From: Sulfurovum sp.
GTDB lineage: Bacteria; Campylobacterota; Campylobacteria; Campylobacterales; Sulfurovaceae
DNA length: 64,000 nucleotides
Reading direction: 5' to 3'
Assembly: GCA_026990595.1 (NCBI GenBank)
Contig: JALXCZ010000048.1
Span: 1-64,000 of the forward strand
A program made the translations under genes and the position numbers. The notes beneath the pieces were generated by a model. The model was given only the letters and a program-made list of their open reading frames with translations. It searched no databases and had not been told where the DNA came from. Positions 47,749 through 57,850 of this stretch are shown here, piece after piece (positions within the stretch are counted from its first letter, which is position 1; each line of letters starts with the position of its first letter).

Positions 47749-48759
47749 ATGACTTATCATGAAACGATGAAATACTATAAAAAAGTTGAAGATAAAGAGA
47801 AGATTACCTGTCTTTTATGTCGGCATTATTGTCAGATGAAAGAAGGGCAGGTAGGTATATGCGGTGTCAATAAAAATGAGAATGGTGCACTTAAAAATCT
47901 TGTGTATGGTCATCCTATTGCATTGAATGTTGATCCTGTAGAGAAGAAACCGCTTTATCATCTACTGCCGGGCAGCAAGGCACTCTCCTTTGGAACGGTG
48001 GGGTGTAATTTTAAATGTCCTTTTTGCCAGAACTGGGATATCTCCCAAGAGACAAAGGTTAATAAGCAGATAGAAGTAACTCCTCAACAGATGGTAAATA
48101 TGGCATTTGAACATGGGTGTCAGTCTATTGCCTATACCTATAATGAGCCGACCATCTTTTATCCGTATGCAAAAGATATCGGGGTGATCGCCAGAGAGAA
48201 AGGACTCAAAAACATTTTTGTCAGTAATGGTTTTGAAACTCCTGAGATCATCAAAGATATGCCAAGCTGGTTGGATGCTGCCAATATTGACCTTAAAAGC
48301 TGGGATGATGACTACTATAAAAAAGTCCTAAAAGGTGGACTTGAAGCAGTCAAAAATACACTCAGAAGAATGGTAGCTGAAGGGATCTGGGTTGAAGTAA
48401 CGACACTTCTCATCGAAGGTGAGAATGATAGTAATAAAGACCTGACAGAAATGGCAGAGTTCATTGCCAATGATCTTGGCAGACATGTGCCCTGGCATCT
48501 AAGTGCTTTTCATCCTGATTATAAAATGCAGGATCATGAATTTACAGGGATCGATACCCTTAAAAGAGCCAGTGATATCGGTAAGAAAGCAGGACTTTAC
48601 TACGTCTATATGGGAAATGTTCCTGTACATGGAGATACCTTTTGTCCTGAATGCGGAGAGCTGCTGATCGACCGTACCGGTTATTCTGTGACAGTTAATA
48701 AACTGGAAGATGGGCATTGTCCAAAATGTAAAAGAATGATTGAAGGAATTTGGTCATGA
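47749..48759 (+). CDS. amrS: AmmeMemoRadiSam system radical SAM enzyme
   Basis: CNFKCPFCQNWDISQ (CxxxCxxC); CLLCRHYCQMKEGQVGICGVN; TYNEPTIFYPYAKDI. Confidence 0.92.
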   Translation: MTYHETMKYYKKVEDKEKITCLLCRHYCQMKEGQVGICGVNKNENGALKNLVYGHPIALNVDPVEKKPLYHLLPGSKALSFGTVGCNFKCPFCQNWDISQETKVNKQIEVTPQQMVNMAFEHGCQSIAYTYNEPTIFYPYAKDIGVIAREKGLKNIFVSNGFETPEIIKDMPSWLDAANIDLKSWDDDYYKKVLKGGLEAVKNTLRRMVAEGIWVEVTTLLIEGENDSNKDLTEMAEFIANDLGRHVPWHLSAFHPDYKMQDHEFTGIDTLKRASDIGKKAGLYYVYMGNVPVHGDTFCPECGELLIDRTGYSVTVNKLEDGHCPKCKRMIEGIWS

Positions 48760-49559
48760 GTACAAGAGAAACGGCGGTAGCCGGACAGTTCTATCCGTCT
48801 GATGCTAATGAAATAAAAGCAATGCTAGAACATTATAATCAAATATTAGAGGAACATTTGCAGGATGAAGCTATACTCCATCTTAGACCAAGAGCTGTCA
48901 TCGTGCCTCATGCAGGGTATGTTTATTCGGCTTTTACTGCAAATGTTGCGATGAGGCTGTTGAAAAACAGCCATGCAAAATGTGTAGTGGTCATAGGACC
49001 CAGCCATAAGGTTTACCTAAAGGGTACAAGTGTTTCAGACTATGACAGCTATGCAACGCCTTTAGGAACTTTGCCTATAAACAGATCTTTGCTAACAGAG
49101 CTTAAAGAAAAATTTGGACTAACATTCATACCTGAGGCACATCATGAGCACAGTACCGAAGTACAGATGCCGTTTATTAAAAAGTATGAGGAAGATGCTT
49201 CTATTGTAGAGATGGTCTATGGAGATGAAAGCCCTCAAAGATTGGCAAATATCATAGAGCACCTGTTGTATGATCCTGATACCGTAGTGGTGATCAGTAC
49301 CGATTTGAGTCATTACCACAGTATTGAAAAGGCAAACAGATTGGACAGTATTTGTCTGGATGCAGTAAAGAATCTTGATGCTTCAGAGTTGCATCAGGGG
49401 TGTGAAGCCTGCGGTAAAATAGGTGTAGAAGCGATGCTGATCGCAGCGAAAAAAAGAGGATTGAAGTCTATACTTCTTGACTACCGTACGAGTGCAGATA
49501 CCAGTGGAGACAAGTCCCAGGTAGTTGGCTACATGAGTGCAGCATTTATTGGGAATTGA
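48756..49559 (+). CDS. amrB: AmmeMemoRadiSam system protein B (Memo family)
   Basis: RETAVAGQFYPSDANEI; VPHAGYVYS; VVVIGPSHKVYL; STDLSHYH. Confidence 0.92.
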   Translation: MSTRETAVAGQFYPSDANEIKAMLEHYNQILEEHLQDEAILHLRPRAVIVPHAGYVYSAFTANVAMRLLKNSHAKCVVVIGPSHKVYLKGTSVSDYDSYATPLGTLPINRSLLTELKEKFGLTFIPEAHHEHSTEVQMPFIKKYEEDASIVEMVYGDESPQRLANIIEHLLYDPDTVVVISTDLSHYHSIEKANRLDSICLDAVKNLDASELHQGCEACGKIGVEAMLIAAKKRGLKSILLDYRTSADTSGDKSQVVGYMSAAFIGN

Positions 49560-49562
49560 TCC

Positions 49563-50189
49563 ATGAAAAGTATGCAAGAACTTATTGACAGCATGATCTT
49601 AGCAGGTACGCTGCATACCCCTGCTATTATTGATGCGTTCTACAAAATAGACAGAAAGTATTTTGTGCCTGAAGCATTTTCTGAGTTTACCTATATTGAC
49701 AGACCGCTTCCCATAGGGAAGGATCAGACAATATCCCAACCTTCAACGGTAGCATTTATGCTGGAACAACTTTCCATTAAAGAGGGAGATAAGGTACTTG
49801 ATATCGGTTCGGGATCGGGCTGGACAACCTCATTACTATGTGCTATTGTAGGAGAAGAGGGCAGTGTAACAGGACTCGAAAGAGTAGATGATCTGGTAGA
49901 GCAGGGTAAAAAGAATCTTGAACAGTTCTCCTTTGCAGAGCGTTGTCATATCCAAAAGGCAAGAGAAAAGCTTGGGGTTCCAGGGCAGACATTTGACAGG
50001 ATCCTGGTCTCTGCAAGTGCTCAGGAAATACCCTATGCGCTTTTTGAACAGTTGAAAACAGGAGGTATTCTGGTGATCCCTGTACAAAATTCCATTTTTA
50101 AATTTACAAAACTTTCCAACACTAAGTTACAAAAAGAAGAGTTCCCGGGATTTGTTTTTGTACCGTTGATCACAGATTTATCTATTTAA
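49563..50189 (+). CDS. pcm: Protein-L-isoaspartate O-methyltransferase
   Basis: DRKYFVPEAFSEFTYIDRPLPIGKDQTISQPSTVAFML; VLDIGSGSGWTTSLL. Confidence 0.92.
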   Translation: MKSMQELIDSMILAGTLHTPAIIDAFYKIDRKYFVPEAFSEFTYIDRPLPIGKDQTISQPSTVAFMLEQLSIKEGDKVLDIGSGSGWTTSLLCAIVGEEGSVTGLERVDDLVEQGKKNLEQFSFAERCHIQKAREKLGVPGQTFDRILVSASAQEIPYALFEQLKTGGILVIPVQNSIFKFTKLSNTKLQKEEFPGFVFVPLITDLSI

Positions 50190-51168
50190 GAGCCTGTGCA
50201 ATGAGATAAATAGCCACACCGTAATTTGCCGAATTGTTATATCGTGTAAGCACTCTGAAGTTCTTTGTTCCAAGCCAGAGATCATCATGGGTAGCATTAT
50301 GTGTTTTAACAAGATAGGCATGTTGCTGCCTGAATGGGTACAAAGGTTTGATACCGGCTTTTTTAATAGCGTGTAAAGAAAGCATATGCTTATGGGAGGT
50401 TCGCAGCTTTTTAAAACGTTTACTGCCTTTATAAGAAGCAGGCGTGGCAGCAGCCAATCCTTTTTGCCAACCGTTTTGATGCATGAATTTGGCAATACTT
50501 CCGATGCAGTCCTCAATATCCCAGACACTTGCACCGTCTCCATCAAAATCGAAGTTGAATTTTTCTGCAATGGAAGGTACTTGCTGAACACAGCCCATGG
50601 CTCCTGCAAACGAGCCTTCGAGTTTTGTAAGAATATAGCCTTTTTCTCTGGCAAACAGAAAGAGATGTTTGAGTTCATTCTTAAAGAACTTCTGCATACG
50701 GTTGGGATGAAAAGCAAGTGTAGCGAGTGCATCAAAGATATTATAATCTCCAGTGTAGGTACCAAAGTGACTCTCTACACCCAAGAAACCAACAATGTAG
50801 TCCTCATCGACTTTATACATACGTGCTGCCTTGTTCAGTGTTTTATAGTGCTGTTTTTTAAATACCCGTGCTTCTTTGAACGTTGTTTCATTGACCACAT
50901 GCAGTTTGAACCGCTCCCAGCTTCCCACGGTGGTGTTCTTTTTGAATTTTCCGGTGTAGCGTGCCAATGTATCACGATCGAGTTTTGCCTGCTTGAATAC
51001 ACGTTTCAGATAGTTTCTGTCAAAGCCGTACCGTTTGTGCATCATAGCTATAAAGTGTTGTACGTTTGTTTTGGAAAGGTAGTTATAGGAGATGGGTGGT
51101 CTGTCTTCATTTGCTGTGAGAATGAACGGTATCAGTGCAGTGAGTAAAAACAGTTTGAAAAGTTTCAA
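50182..51168 (-). CDS. mltB: Membrane-bound lytic murein transglycosylase B
   Basis: IVGFLGVESHFGTYTGDYNIFDALATLAFHPNRM; GSFAGAMGCVQQVPS. Confidence 0.92.
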   Translation of the reverse strand: MKLFKLFLLTALIPFILTANEDRPPISYNYLSKTNVQHFIAMMHKRYGFDRNYLKRVFKQAKLDRDTLARYTGKFKKNTTVGSWERFKLHVVNETTFKEARVFKKQHYKTLNKAARMYKVDEDYIVGFLGVESHFGTYTGDYNIFDALATLAFHPNRMQKFFKNELKHLFLFAREKGYILTKLEGSFAGAMGCVQQVPSIAEKFNFDFDGDGASVWDIEDCIGSIAKFMHQNGWQKGLAAATPASYKGSKRFKKLRTSHKHMLSLHAIKKAGIKPLYPFRQQHAYLVKTHNATHDDLWLGTKNFRVLTRYNNSANYGVAIYLIAQALK

Positions 51169-51171
51169 TAT

Positions 51172-52074
51172 CTATTCCTCTATATTATTTAGCATCAATA
51201 GGCTGTCCCTATAGATAGGCTCATCTATAAAACCATATTTTTTATCCATAAATCCATTGATATTCTGTTTTGCATTAGCTTCAAAAACAGCTTTGATATG
51301 CTTGGCTCTCTCTATTTCATATTTATTAATAATAAAAATGGAATTTGCTATTTCTACCTGCTTTGGACCCATACAGGCTTTACTTTCAAAACCCATATTT
51401 CTTTCATGCTCGCACCATGCTTTGAAAGTCTCAGTATCATTGTATTCCTGGAACATAAAGCCAACAGGATGGATGCCTGCTGTTTTTGCATCCACTAAAA
51501 ATTTGGAGAGAATATAGTCTATGGTAGGATTATCAAGTGTGACTATGGACTGAGGCAGATTAAAAGAGGTAAGCAGATCGAGTATACCCAAATTGGCAGT
51601 AGTGAGTCGTTCATCGATACGAAGCTGACACAGGTTTTCAAAAGCCTCTTTTGTTTCCAGTGAGATATGCAGCTCTTTTTCTTCTGAAAGCAGGGTAAGG
51701 GCTTGTGCGATCTCAGTTTGTGATCTTACTTTGGCTATACGGATAGCATCAAAACTAAAATCATTCAAAAAAGTTATCTCCTCAGCGCCACCGTCATTGA
51801 GAGGGTTGGTACGTACGACTATAAAACTGTCTGAATATTCCATATGGGAGAGAAAAAGTGCAATATTGTGTAAAGCCTCTTTTTTACGACTTGGAGCAAT
51901 AGCATCTTCGAGATTGAGTGTAATCATGTCAGCACTATTCTCATCCATGTGGTTGAGATGTTTGAGGTTGAGGGGATTGAGCATCATGTTTGAACGTCTG
52001 CGTCTGTGTGTGCAGGGGTTTTTATGTTTTTTGCCAACTGTTTTAGGTAAAGTATCCAAGGTATTGAAAATCAT
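51172..52074 (-). CDS. HpcH/HpaI aldolase / citrate lyase beta-like CoA ester lyase
   Basis: DMITLNLEDAIAPSRKKEA; FIVVRTNPLNDGG; MGFESKACMGPKQVEIAN. Confidence 0.88.
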   Translation of the reverse strand: MIFNTLDTLPKTVGKKHKNPCTHRRRRSNMMLNPLNLKHLNHMDENSADMITLNLEDAIAPSRKKEALHNIALFLSHMEYSDSFIVVRTNPLNDGGAEEITFLNDFSFDAIRIAKVRSQTEIAQALTLLSEEKELHISLETKEAFENLCQLRIDERLTTANLGILDLLTSFNLPQSIVTLDNPTIDYILSKFLVDAKTAGIHPVGFMFQEYNDTETFKAWCEHERNMGFESKACMGPKQVEIANSIFIINKYEIERAKHIKAVFEANAKQNINGFMDKKYGFIDEPIYRDSLLMLNNIEE

Positions 52075-52172
52075 GTGTATATCATAGCAAAATAAGCGTT
52101 AAGAGCATACAACATACTCTGTTTATCATCCATTTTCCAAGATGTGCTATGATGAAAAAAAAGGAGTTTATA

Positions 52173-52616
52173 ATGAAGCTTGATAATACAATGGTTATTG
52201 TTGCCAATTTAGGTGAGTTAAAAGAGTATCATATTCAAAAACATGAAGCGATAGTAGGGAATGACTTGAAGATCTCCTATGCACTTGGACTGCATCATGC
52301 TATGGATTATATAGATGCACATAAAAAGGTAGAGGAGGTAGTGAGTGACAGTGCAGGGAGGTTCGGAAACTCCATAGGAGAAGAGCATAATCTTGAGAAT
52401 GAGCGTAAAAGACGTTCTGTTGAAGATGTTGCCAATGATATCAATGCCATAATAGCCAAAGAGAAACCTAAACAGCTTTTTCTGGCATTCCCTCAGGAAT
52501 TGAATGCACAACTGATGGAGTTACTCTCTTCCGATACGAAAGCGATCTTGAAAAAAAATATTACTTCTGATCTTGTCAAAACGAATAAAGAGAAATTATT
52601 ATCCTATTTTGAATAG
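52173..52616 (+). CDS. Host attachment family protein (baeRF-like)
   Basis: TMVIVANLGELKEYHI; SDSAGRFGNSIGEEHNLENERKRRSVEDVANDINAII; start taken at MKLDNTM. Confidence 0.75.
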   Translation: MKLDNTMVIVANLGELKEYHIQKHEAIVGNDLKISYALGLHHAMDYIDAHKKVEEVVSDSAGRFGNSIGEEHNLENERKRRSVEDVANDINAIIAKEKPKQLFLAFPQELNAQLMELLSSDTKAILKKNITSDLVKTNKEKLLSYFE

Positions 52617-52688
52617 AACAGGAAAAGAGATAGAAACAGATAATCTTATTACAGTATAATATCCTTTTATTTGATTTAAGGAATATAT

Positions 52689-53753
52689 ATGACAAGAGTC
52701 TGGTTTCTATCTTTACTGCTTACTTTGTCTCTATCGGCAAGATCGACTGCCATTCCCACTCAGGAATGTGAAGCCTTCAATAATATGAAGCATACCAGAA
52801 ACACCCATCATGTGGTGTTGGATACTACTAAAAAATATACGATACTTAAACACCATAAAGGGCAGGATCTTATACTCATCAGTGGAGAACAGCCTGCACA
52901 AAGATGGGTGAATGATACCTGTTTTTATAAAAGCAGTGGTGCCAATGTTTCACCGGTGGCAAGCAGTGTAGTACGTATTGATGACGAGATAGATAATGCC
53001 TTAAAGAGGATTGGTATCACGGGTAATACTAAAAAATATAAAAATATTAATAGTAAAAAATATAATAATAATAAAATTTCACAGAATAATATTCTTGCCC
53101 TAAGTTGGCACAATGCTTTTTGTGAAACACACCGCTATAAAAAAGAGTGTAAAAGAAGACTTCTGTCCATACTGAAATCTGAATATTATGAAAAACATTT
53201 TGTACTGCACGGACTCTGGCCGCAACCTAAGAACAGAACCTATTGTCATGTAGAGAGAAAATATATTACTATGGATCGGTACAAACGATGGAATAAAATG
53301 CCTGAACTTAAATTAAGCAGGGAAACAAAAGAGAGACTCTCCAGAGTGATGCCGGGATTTGCTTCAAACCTTCATAAACATGAATGGTATAAGCATGGTT
53401 CCTGTTACGGCACAGATGCAGAGCAGTATTACAAAAATGCTATAGATTTTACCGATCAGATAAGTGCTTCCAAAGTGAATGATTTTTTTGTAAAGCATAT
53501 AGGTAAAAGAGTTACTCTCAAACAGATAAGAGATCAATTTGACAGTAGTTTCGGTACAGGCAGCGGGAAAAGAGTGGCACTGCAATGCAGGAATGGACTT
53601 ATCACTGAACTCTGGATACATCTTGGAAGCGGTAACATCTTTTCCCAAATGCTTAAAAACGGAAAACAGATACACAGCCGTTGTCAAAGAGGGCTTGTAG
53701 ACAGGGCTGGTTTTACTAAAGAAACCAACCAAAAGGGTGGTTTTGGCAGATAG
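52689..53753 (+). CDS. Secreted ribonuclease T2 family protein
   Basis: Signal peptide; CAS-1 FVLHGLWPQ and CAS-2 LHKHEWYKHGSCYG with catalytic histidines. Confidence 0.92.
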   Translation: MTRVWFLSLLLTLSLSARSTAIPTQECEAFNNMKHTRNTHHVVLDTTKKYTILKHHKGQDLILISGEQPAQRWVNDTCFYKSSGANVSPVASSVVRIDDEIDNALKRIGITGNTKKYKNINSKKYNNNKISQNNILALSWHNAFCETHRYKKECKRRLLSILKSEYYEKHFVLHGLWPQPKNRTYCHVERKYITMDRYKRWNKMPELKLSRETKERLSRVMPGFASNLHKHEWYKHGSCYGTDAEQYYKNAIDFTDQISASKVNDFFVKHIGKRVTLKQIRDQFDSSFGTGSGKRVALQCRNGLITELWIHLGSGNIFSQMLKNGKQIHSRCQRGLVDRAGFTKETNQKGGFGR

Positions 53754-55029
53754 AGTTGATGTACTGGAAGCACTGAAGCACTCCAATGTCTTTTTGACAG
53801 GTGGTGCAGGGGTAGGGAAAAGTTATATCACCAATGAAGTGATCCTGGAGTATCGTAAGCAGGGCAAACAGGTAGTATCGCTTGGCTCAACCGGAGTAAG
53901 TGCTGTGAACATTGGCGGTTTTACAGTACACAGCTTTTTTGTCTTTGGGATCGCTTCGAGTTTCGAGGAGTTGGCAGCTGGTGACAAGCGTGCGAAGAAA
54001 AGACTGGCTGACCTAAAAAAAGTACTCAAAGCCACAGATCTTATTATCATTGATGAGATAAGTATGATAAGCTCTGATCTGCTTGATATGATCGCTTACA
54101 GGCTCAATCATTACGGCTATCTTGGAAAATTGCTTTTTGTGGGAGATTTTTTTCAACTGCCGCCTGTGCAGAAACAAAACAGCAGAGCGGATGTCTTTGG
54201 AGAGAAACTCTACGCTTTTGAGAGTATGGCTTGGGAGCGGTTTGATCTTATGGTCATAGAACTGACCGAAATGAAGCGGACACAGGATGCTGAATTTACC
54301 CATATCCTCTCCAAAGTACGCAAAGGGGTGTGTGATGAAGAGGTTATCACCTATATGAGCAGACTCTGGAACAATGAAGCTTTGGAAAAAGACCCTACCT
54401 ACCTTTTTGGGCGTAATTTGGAAGTGGATCAGACCAATAGAGCCAAACTTAATGAGCTGGAGACTGAAGAGACCATCCTCTTTGCCAATATAGAAATGTT
54501 TGGAAATGTCCACGAGAAGAAACTTTCAGGCTGGAAAAACATGCTGCCTATTACGGAGCAGCTTACACTTAAAGAGGGGGTTCCTATCCTCTTTACCGTG
54601 AACAAATGGGGGAAGTTCGTCAATGGAGAGAGGGGTATACTTCGCAAGATAGAAGAAGATCATCTTATCGTAGAGAAAGAAGAGGAGTATGTACGTGTGG
54701 AAAGACATGATTTTGACCTGCTTGATATGCACGTAAAAGAAGATGGTACCATTGAGAGTATCTCTTTGGCAACACTCTCCCAGTTCCCTTTAAAACTAGC
54801 CTATGCTGTGACCATACACAAAAGCCAGGGCATGAGCATAGATAATCTGGTCTGCAATGTGGACAATATTTTTGCCTCCAGCCAGTTTTACGTAGCCATT
54901 TCCCGTGCGATAGACCCAAAACGGCTCAAAATAGACTTTAACCGAGGTGATCTGACTCAGTATCTACGCAGGGTGATACATGTAGATAAGAGGGTTGTTG
55001 GGTATTATGACGAGACCAAAAGCTGTTAA
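53737..55029 (+). CDS. PIF1/RecD-like superfamily 1 helicase (GTG start)
   Basis: FLTGGAGVGKSYITNEV; IIDEISMISSDLLDMI; LAYAVTIHKSQGMSIDNLVCNVDNIFASSQFYVAISRA. Confidence 0.92.
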   Translation: MVLADRVDVLEALKHSNVFLTGGAGVGKSYITNEVILEYRKQGKQVVSLGSTGVSAVNIGGFTVHSFFVFGIASSFEELAAGDKRAKKRLADLKKVLKATDLIIIDEISMISSDLLDMIAYRLNHYGYLGKLLFVGDFFQLPPVQKQNSRADVFGEKLYAFESMAWERFDLMVIELTEMKRTQDAEFTHILSKVRKGVCDEEVITYMSRLWNNEALEKDPTYLFGRNLEVDQTNRAKLNELETEETILFANIEMFGNVHEKKLSGWKNMLPITEQLTLKEGVPILFTVNKWGKFVNGERGILRKIEEDHLIVEKEEEYVRVERHDFDLLDMHVKEDGTIESISLATLSQFPLKLAYAVTIHKSQGMSIDNLVCNVDNIFASSQFYVAISRAIDPKRLKIDFNRGDLTQYLRRVIHVDKRVVGYYDETKSC

Positions 55030-57032
55030 AACGCCTTAACACTCTTTAAATAAAGCTCAATATTGCGTTTTGTCTTCAGCCACTCTTCCCGGTAAAGTAC
55101 AATGTATGTCTTTAACAACTCCTCTTCTTTGTTTTGGATAAGGATGATCATCTCATTGAGTATATTGTTCAGACTGACTGCACCGATATGTGCACTATCC
55201 TTTGCTGTGCTGACACAATACTCATAAAGAGCATTGAATTCTTTTTTAATGATCATCTCTTTTACCGTCTCGTCGGTATGTTTGAGCATGACCAGTGTTT
55301 CTCTCAGAACATCTCTGTAGCTCAGTACATTCTGTGCGGAGGCAATGCCTTTGTCAATATCCAGAATATTTTTGTCTTCAGTGAAATGTACAGTCTGTAT
55401 ATCGGCATCATCTGCCGTTTCTGTATTGTTATGATTTAAAAACATTTTAAATGCACTATAGAGCTGTCCTATCTTAAAAGGTTTTGTCAGGTGGGCATCT
55501 GCACCCGCAAGATACATCTTTTCTATCTCATCCCGAAGATCCAAGGCGCTGATAACAACGATAGGCAGAGAAGCAAACAGATCATTCTCACGGATCTTCT
55601 TTGTTGCCTGATAACCGTCCATGATCGGCATATTGATATCCATGAGTACCATATCGATAGTGTTATCTTTCTCAAGGTAGTTCAATGCTTCAAGTCCGTG
55701 ATTGGCAACAGTTAATTTAATTTTGGATATTTCAAGAACACTTTGCAGGATCTTCTGGTTTATTTTGTTGTCTTCTACCACGAGAACATGTGTGTTGTCA
55801 AAATCCTGAAAATCTTCCCGTGTAATATTGGCTGTCTCTTCAATAAATACGATCTCACCGCTTCTCTTAGGTTGTATCTCCTGAGCAGTGTCACCTTCAT
55901 CTATGACAAAATGTTCATTGGGCTGAAGCACATACATTTCATAAAGAAGTTCATGAACCATCCCCTGGGTTAAGGGTTTATAGAGACATTTATCTATGAA
56001 TGTATGGGGTTTGGTACGTCTGTTTGGCTGGTTGGTAAGGGTTTCAAGAGAGATCAGCTTTACTTTTTTGTTTGCTTTGATCTCTTCCAAATGCCGTATT
56101 AGCACAGGGGTAAGTCTTCTTACATCTAAAATGATCATATCATACGTATCAAAATCCTGTATTTCTGAGAGTTGCTTATACTGTTTTACAATGATTGCCA
56201 AGCCGAAATATTTGAACATATCACTGATGATATTTTTTGTATAGAGGTTATCTTCGATCAGTAGGATTTTTTTGCCTGTGACAGTCTGAGGAAGAGAATA
56301 ATATGCTTCCTGATAGAATTCATTATGGAGAAAAGGCAGCGTAATACGATAGAGGGTACCCATCTGTTCTCTATTCTCAACAAAGAGTTCTCCCTGCATC
56401 TGTTCAACCAGCTTTTGGGTTTCAGGGAAATCCAATGTATCATGATCTACAGAAGCTGTTGTACTGAGTATCTCAATGATAAGCTTTTCTGTCTCTTCCT
56501 GTCCTTTTTTTCGGAATTTTACAAGTACATTACATGCATCCGGACATGTCAATGCATGCGAAAGAAGGTTATAGAGGACTTGTTGGAGAACCAAAGAGTC
56601 ACCGACCAGTTCAATGGGGACATTGTAGTCAATATCATAAATAAACTCAATATGGTTTTTTTCAATAGCCGGCAGAACAAGTTTATGGATCTCATCCAAA
56701 AGATCCTGTACTCTGAAGATCCTGTTACGTATTTCATTGTGTTCTGTATTTGTTTTGAGAAAATCGATCAGTTCTTTGGCATCAACCTCTGCTTCTTGAT
56801 CTCTATCGGGCAGAGTTGCTTCAGAAGTATGATCTACTTCCAAATGAGAATGCTTCTCTTTTTGAGATCGGTAGAATGAGACTGCTTTATAAAGTAAAAA
56901 TATGAGGATCAGAAAGAAAAAAAGAAAGAAAAAGGAGATACTGCCAGGATCTGAAGGATCATCAAAACTTTGAGCAGGCAGCAGGCTTGAAAAAAGTATG
57001 CCAAAGAGAAAATAATGGAGTGATTTATACAT
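55026..57032 (-). CDS. Membrane hybrid sensor kinase-like protein with degenerate HATPase, two receiver domains and an Hpt-like tail
   Basis: LQQVLYNLLSHAL N-box remnant; REC1 YDMIILDV; REC2 VLMDINMPIMDG; no HisKA phospho-acceptor motif seen. Confidence 0.82.
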   Translation of the reverse strand: MYKSLHYFLFGILFSSLLPAQSFDDPSDPGSISFFFLFFFLILIFLLYKAVSFYRSQKEKHSHLEVDHTSEATLPDRDQEAEVDAKELIDFLKTNTEHNEIRNRIFRVQDLLDEIHKLVLPAIEKNHIEFIYDIDYNVPIELVGDSLVLQQVLYNLLSHALTCPDACNVLVKFRKKGQEETEKLIIEILSTTASVDHDTLDFPETQKLVEQMQGELFVENREQMGTLYRITLPFLHNEFYQEAYYSLPQTVTGKKILLIEDNLYTKNIISDMFKYFGLAIIVKQYKQLSEIQDFDTYDMIILDVRRLTPVLIRHLEEIKANKKVKLISLETLTNQPNRRTKPHTFIDKCLYKPLTQGMVHELLYEMYVLQPNEHFVIDEGDTAQEIQPKRSGEIVFIEETANITREDFQDFDNTHVLVVEDNKINQKILQSVLEISKIKLTVANHGLEALNYLEKDNTIDMVLMDINMPIMDGYQATKKIRENDLFASLPIVVISALDLRDEIEKMYLAGADAHLTKPFKIGQLYSAFKMFLNHNNTETADDADIQTVHFTEDKNILDIDKGIASAQNVLSYRDVLRETLVMLKHTDETVKEMIIKKEFNALYEYCVSTAKDSAHIGAVSLNNILNEMIILIQNKEEELLKTYIVLYREEWLKTKRNIELYLKSVKAF

Positions 57033-57107
57033 GTGCTCTCTCCATTACAGAATTATATAATCTAAAATATATCATTTTTTTCATAAATCATACTCACTTT
57101 GCATTAC

Positions 57108-57806
57108 CTATGTATTACCCAATGTGGTTTTTGTCAGGATCTTTATCTGACTGACCGGTTCAATATGTAATATATTTTCCTGAATGATGACAATATCTCC
57201 ATCAAGTTCAATAAGGTTATGTCCGTTTTTGAGATCGATCTGCATCTTCTTGACTTCTCCGTAAAAACTGCCAAATTTTTTGATCATACCCAGCGGTGTG
57301 AAAATGAAAAACTTTCTTTTGCTTATCAGCATGAAAGGTGTCATAACAAGATGCACAGGAAGGAGAAAGAGCAGAGCCAGTATATATTTGGTTATACCTT
57401 TCTCCAACAGTCCGAAACGCAGCGTCTCAGAGAGAAATATATGATGCAGGTCACCCATGTTTCCGGCTGAAAAAAGAAATATATCATCATTCAGTCTGTA
57501 GATAGATTGGGATCGTGTAGGGGGTACTTCGCCTTTGGCAAGCTGATTCAATACCTCTTCCAATGCAGGTACCTGATGTACTTTGGCCACTACGTTGAAA
57601 GAACCTGTAGGATTCAGAATGAATATTGGAAGTGCATCCAGCTTATGCAAATGTATCAAAACCCTTCTGATGGTACCGTCACCTCCATGAATGATGATAT
57701 AGTCATACACTTCAATATTTGTATGGCTGTCAAGCATGGACTCTTCTATGGAAGTGATATCCAGTTTGTCATGATACACTGTTTTGCCGATAGATAGAAT
57801 ACGCAT
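57108..57806 (-). CDS. Diacylglycerol kinase catalytic-domain (lipid kinase) protein
   Basis: IIIHGGDGTIRRVLIHL; LNPTGSFNVVAK; FSAGNMGDL. Confidence 0.85.
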   Translation of the reverse strand: MRILSIGKTVYHDKLDITSIEESMLDSHTNIEVYDYIIIHGGDGTIRRVLIHLHKLDALPIFILNPTGSFNVVAKVHQVPALEEVLNQLAKGEVPPTRSQSIYRLNDDIFLFSAGNMGDLHHIFLSETLRFGLLEKGITKYILALLFLLPVHLVMTPFMLISKRKFFIFTPLGMIKKFGSFYGEVKKMQIDLKNGHNLIELDGDIVIIQENILHIEPVSQIKILTKTTLGNT

Positions 57807-57850
57807 GATAGTCCTTATAATTATCAGATGGTTCAGCTATAATTATATCC

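Noticed and set aside
50386-51147. 253-aa plus-strand ORF opposite mltB
   Set aside because: Overlaps the strongly supported mltB frame; composition typical of antisense shadow ORFs.
53013-53083. AAT/AAA-rich run in the RNase T2 gene (KKYKNINSKKYNNNKISQNN) considered as a phase-variable tract
   Set aside because: In-frame, compositionally a linker, with no homopolymer or exact tandem repeat long enough to suggest slippage.
56325-56879. 184-aa plus-strand ORF inside the hybrid sensor gene
   Set aside because: Antisense shadow of a receiver/ATPase coding sequence, no recognisable motif.
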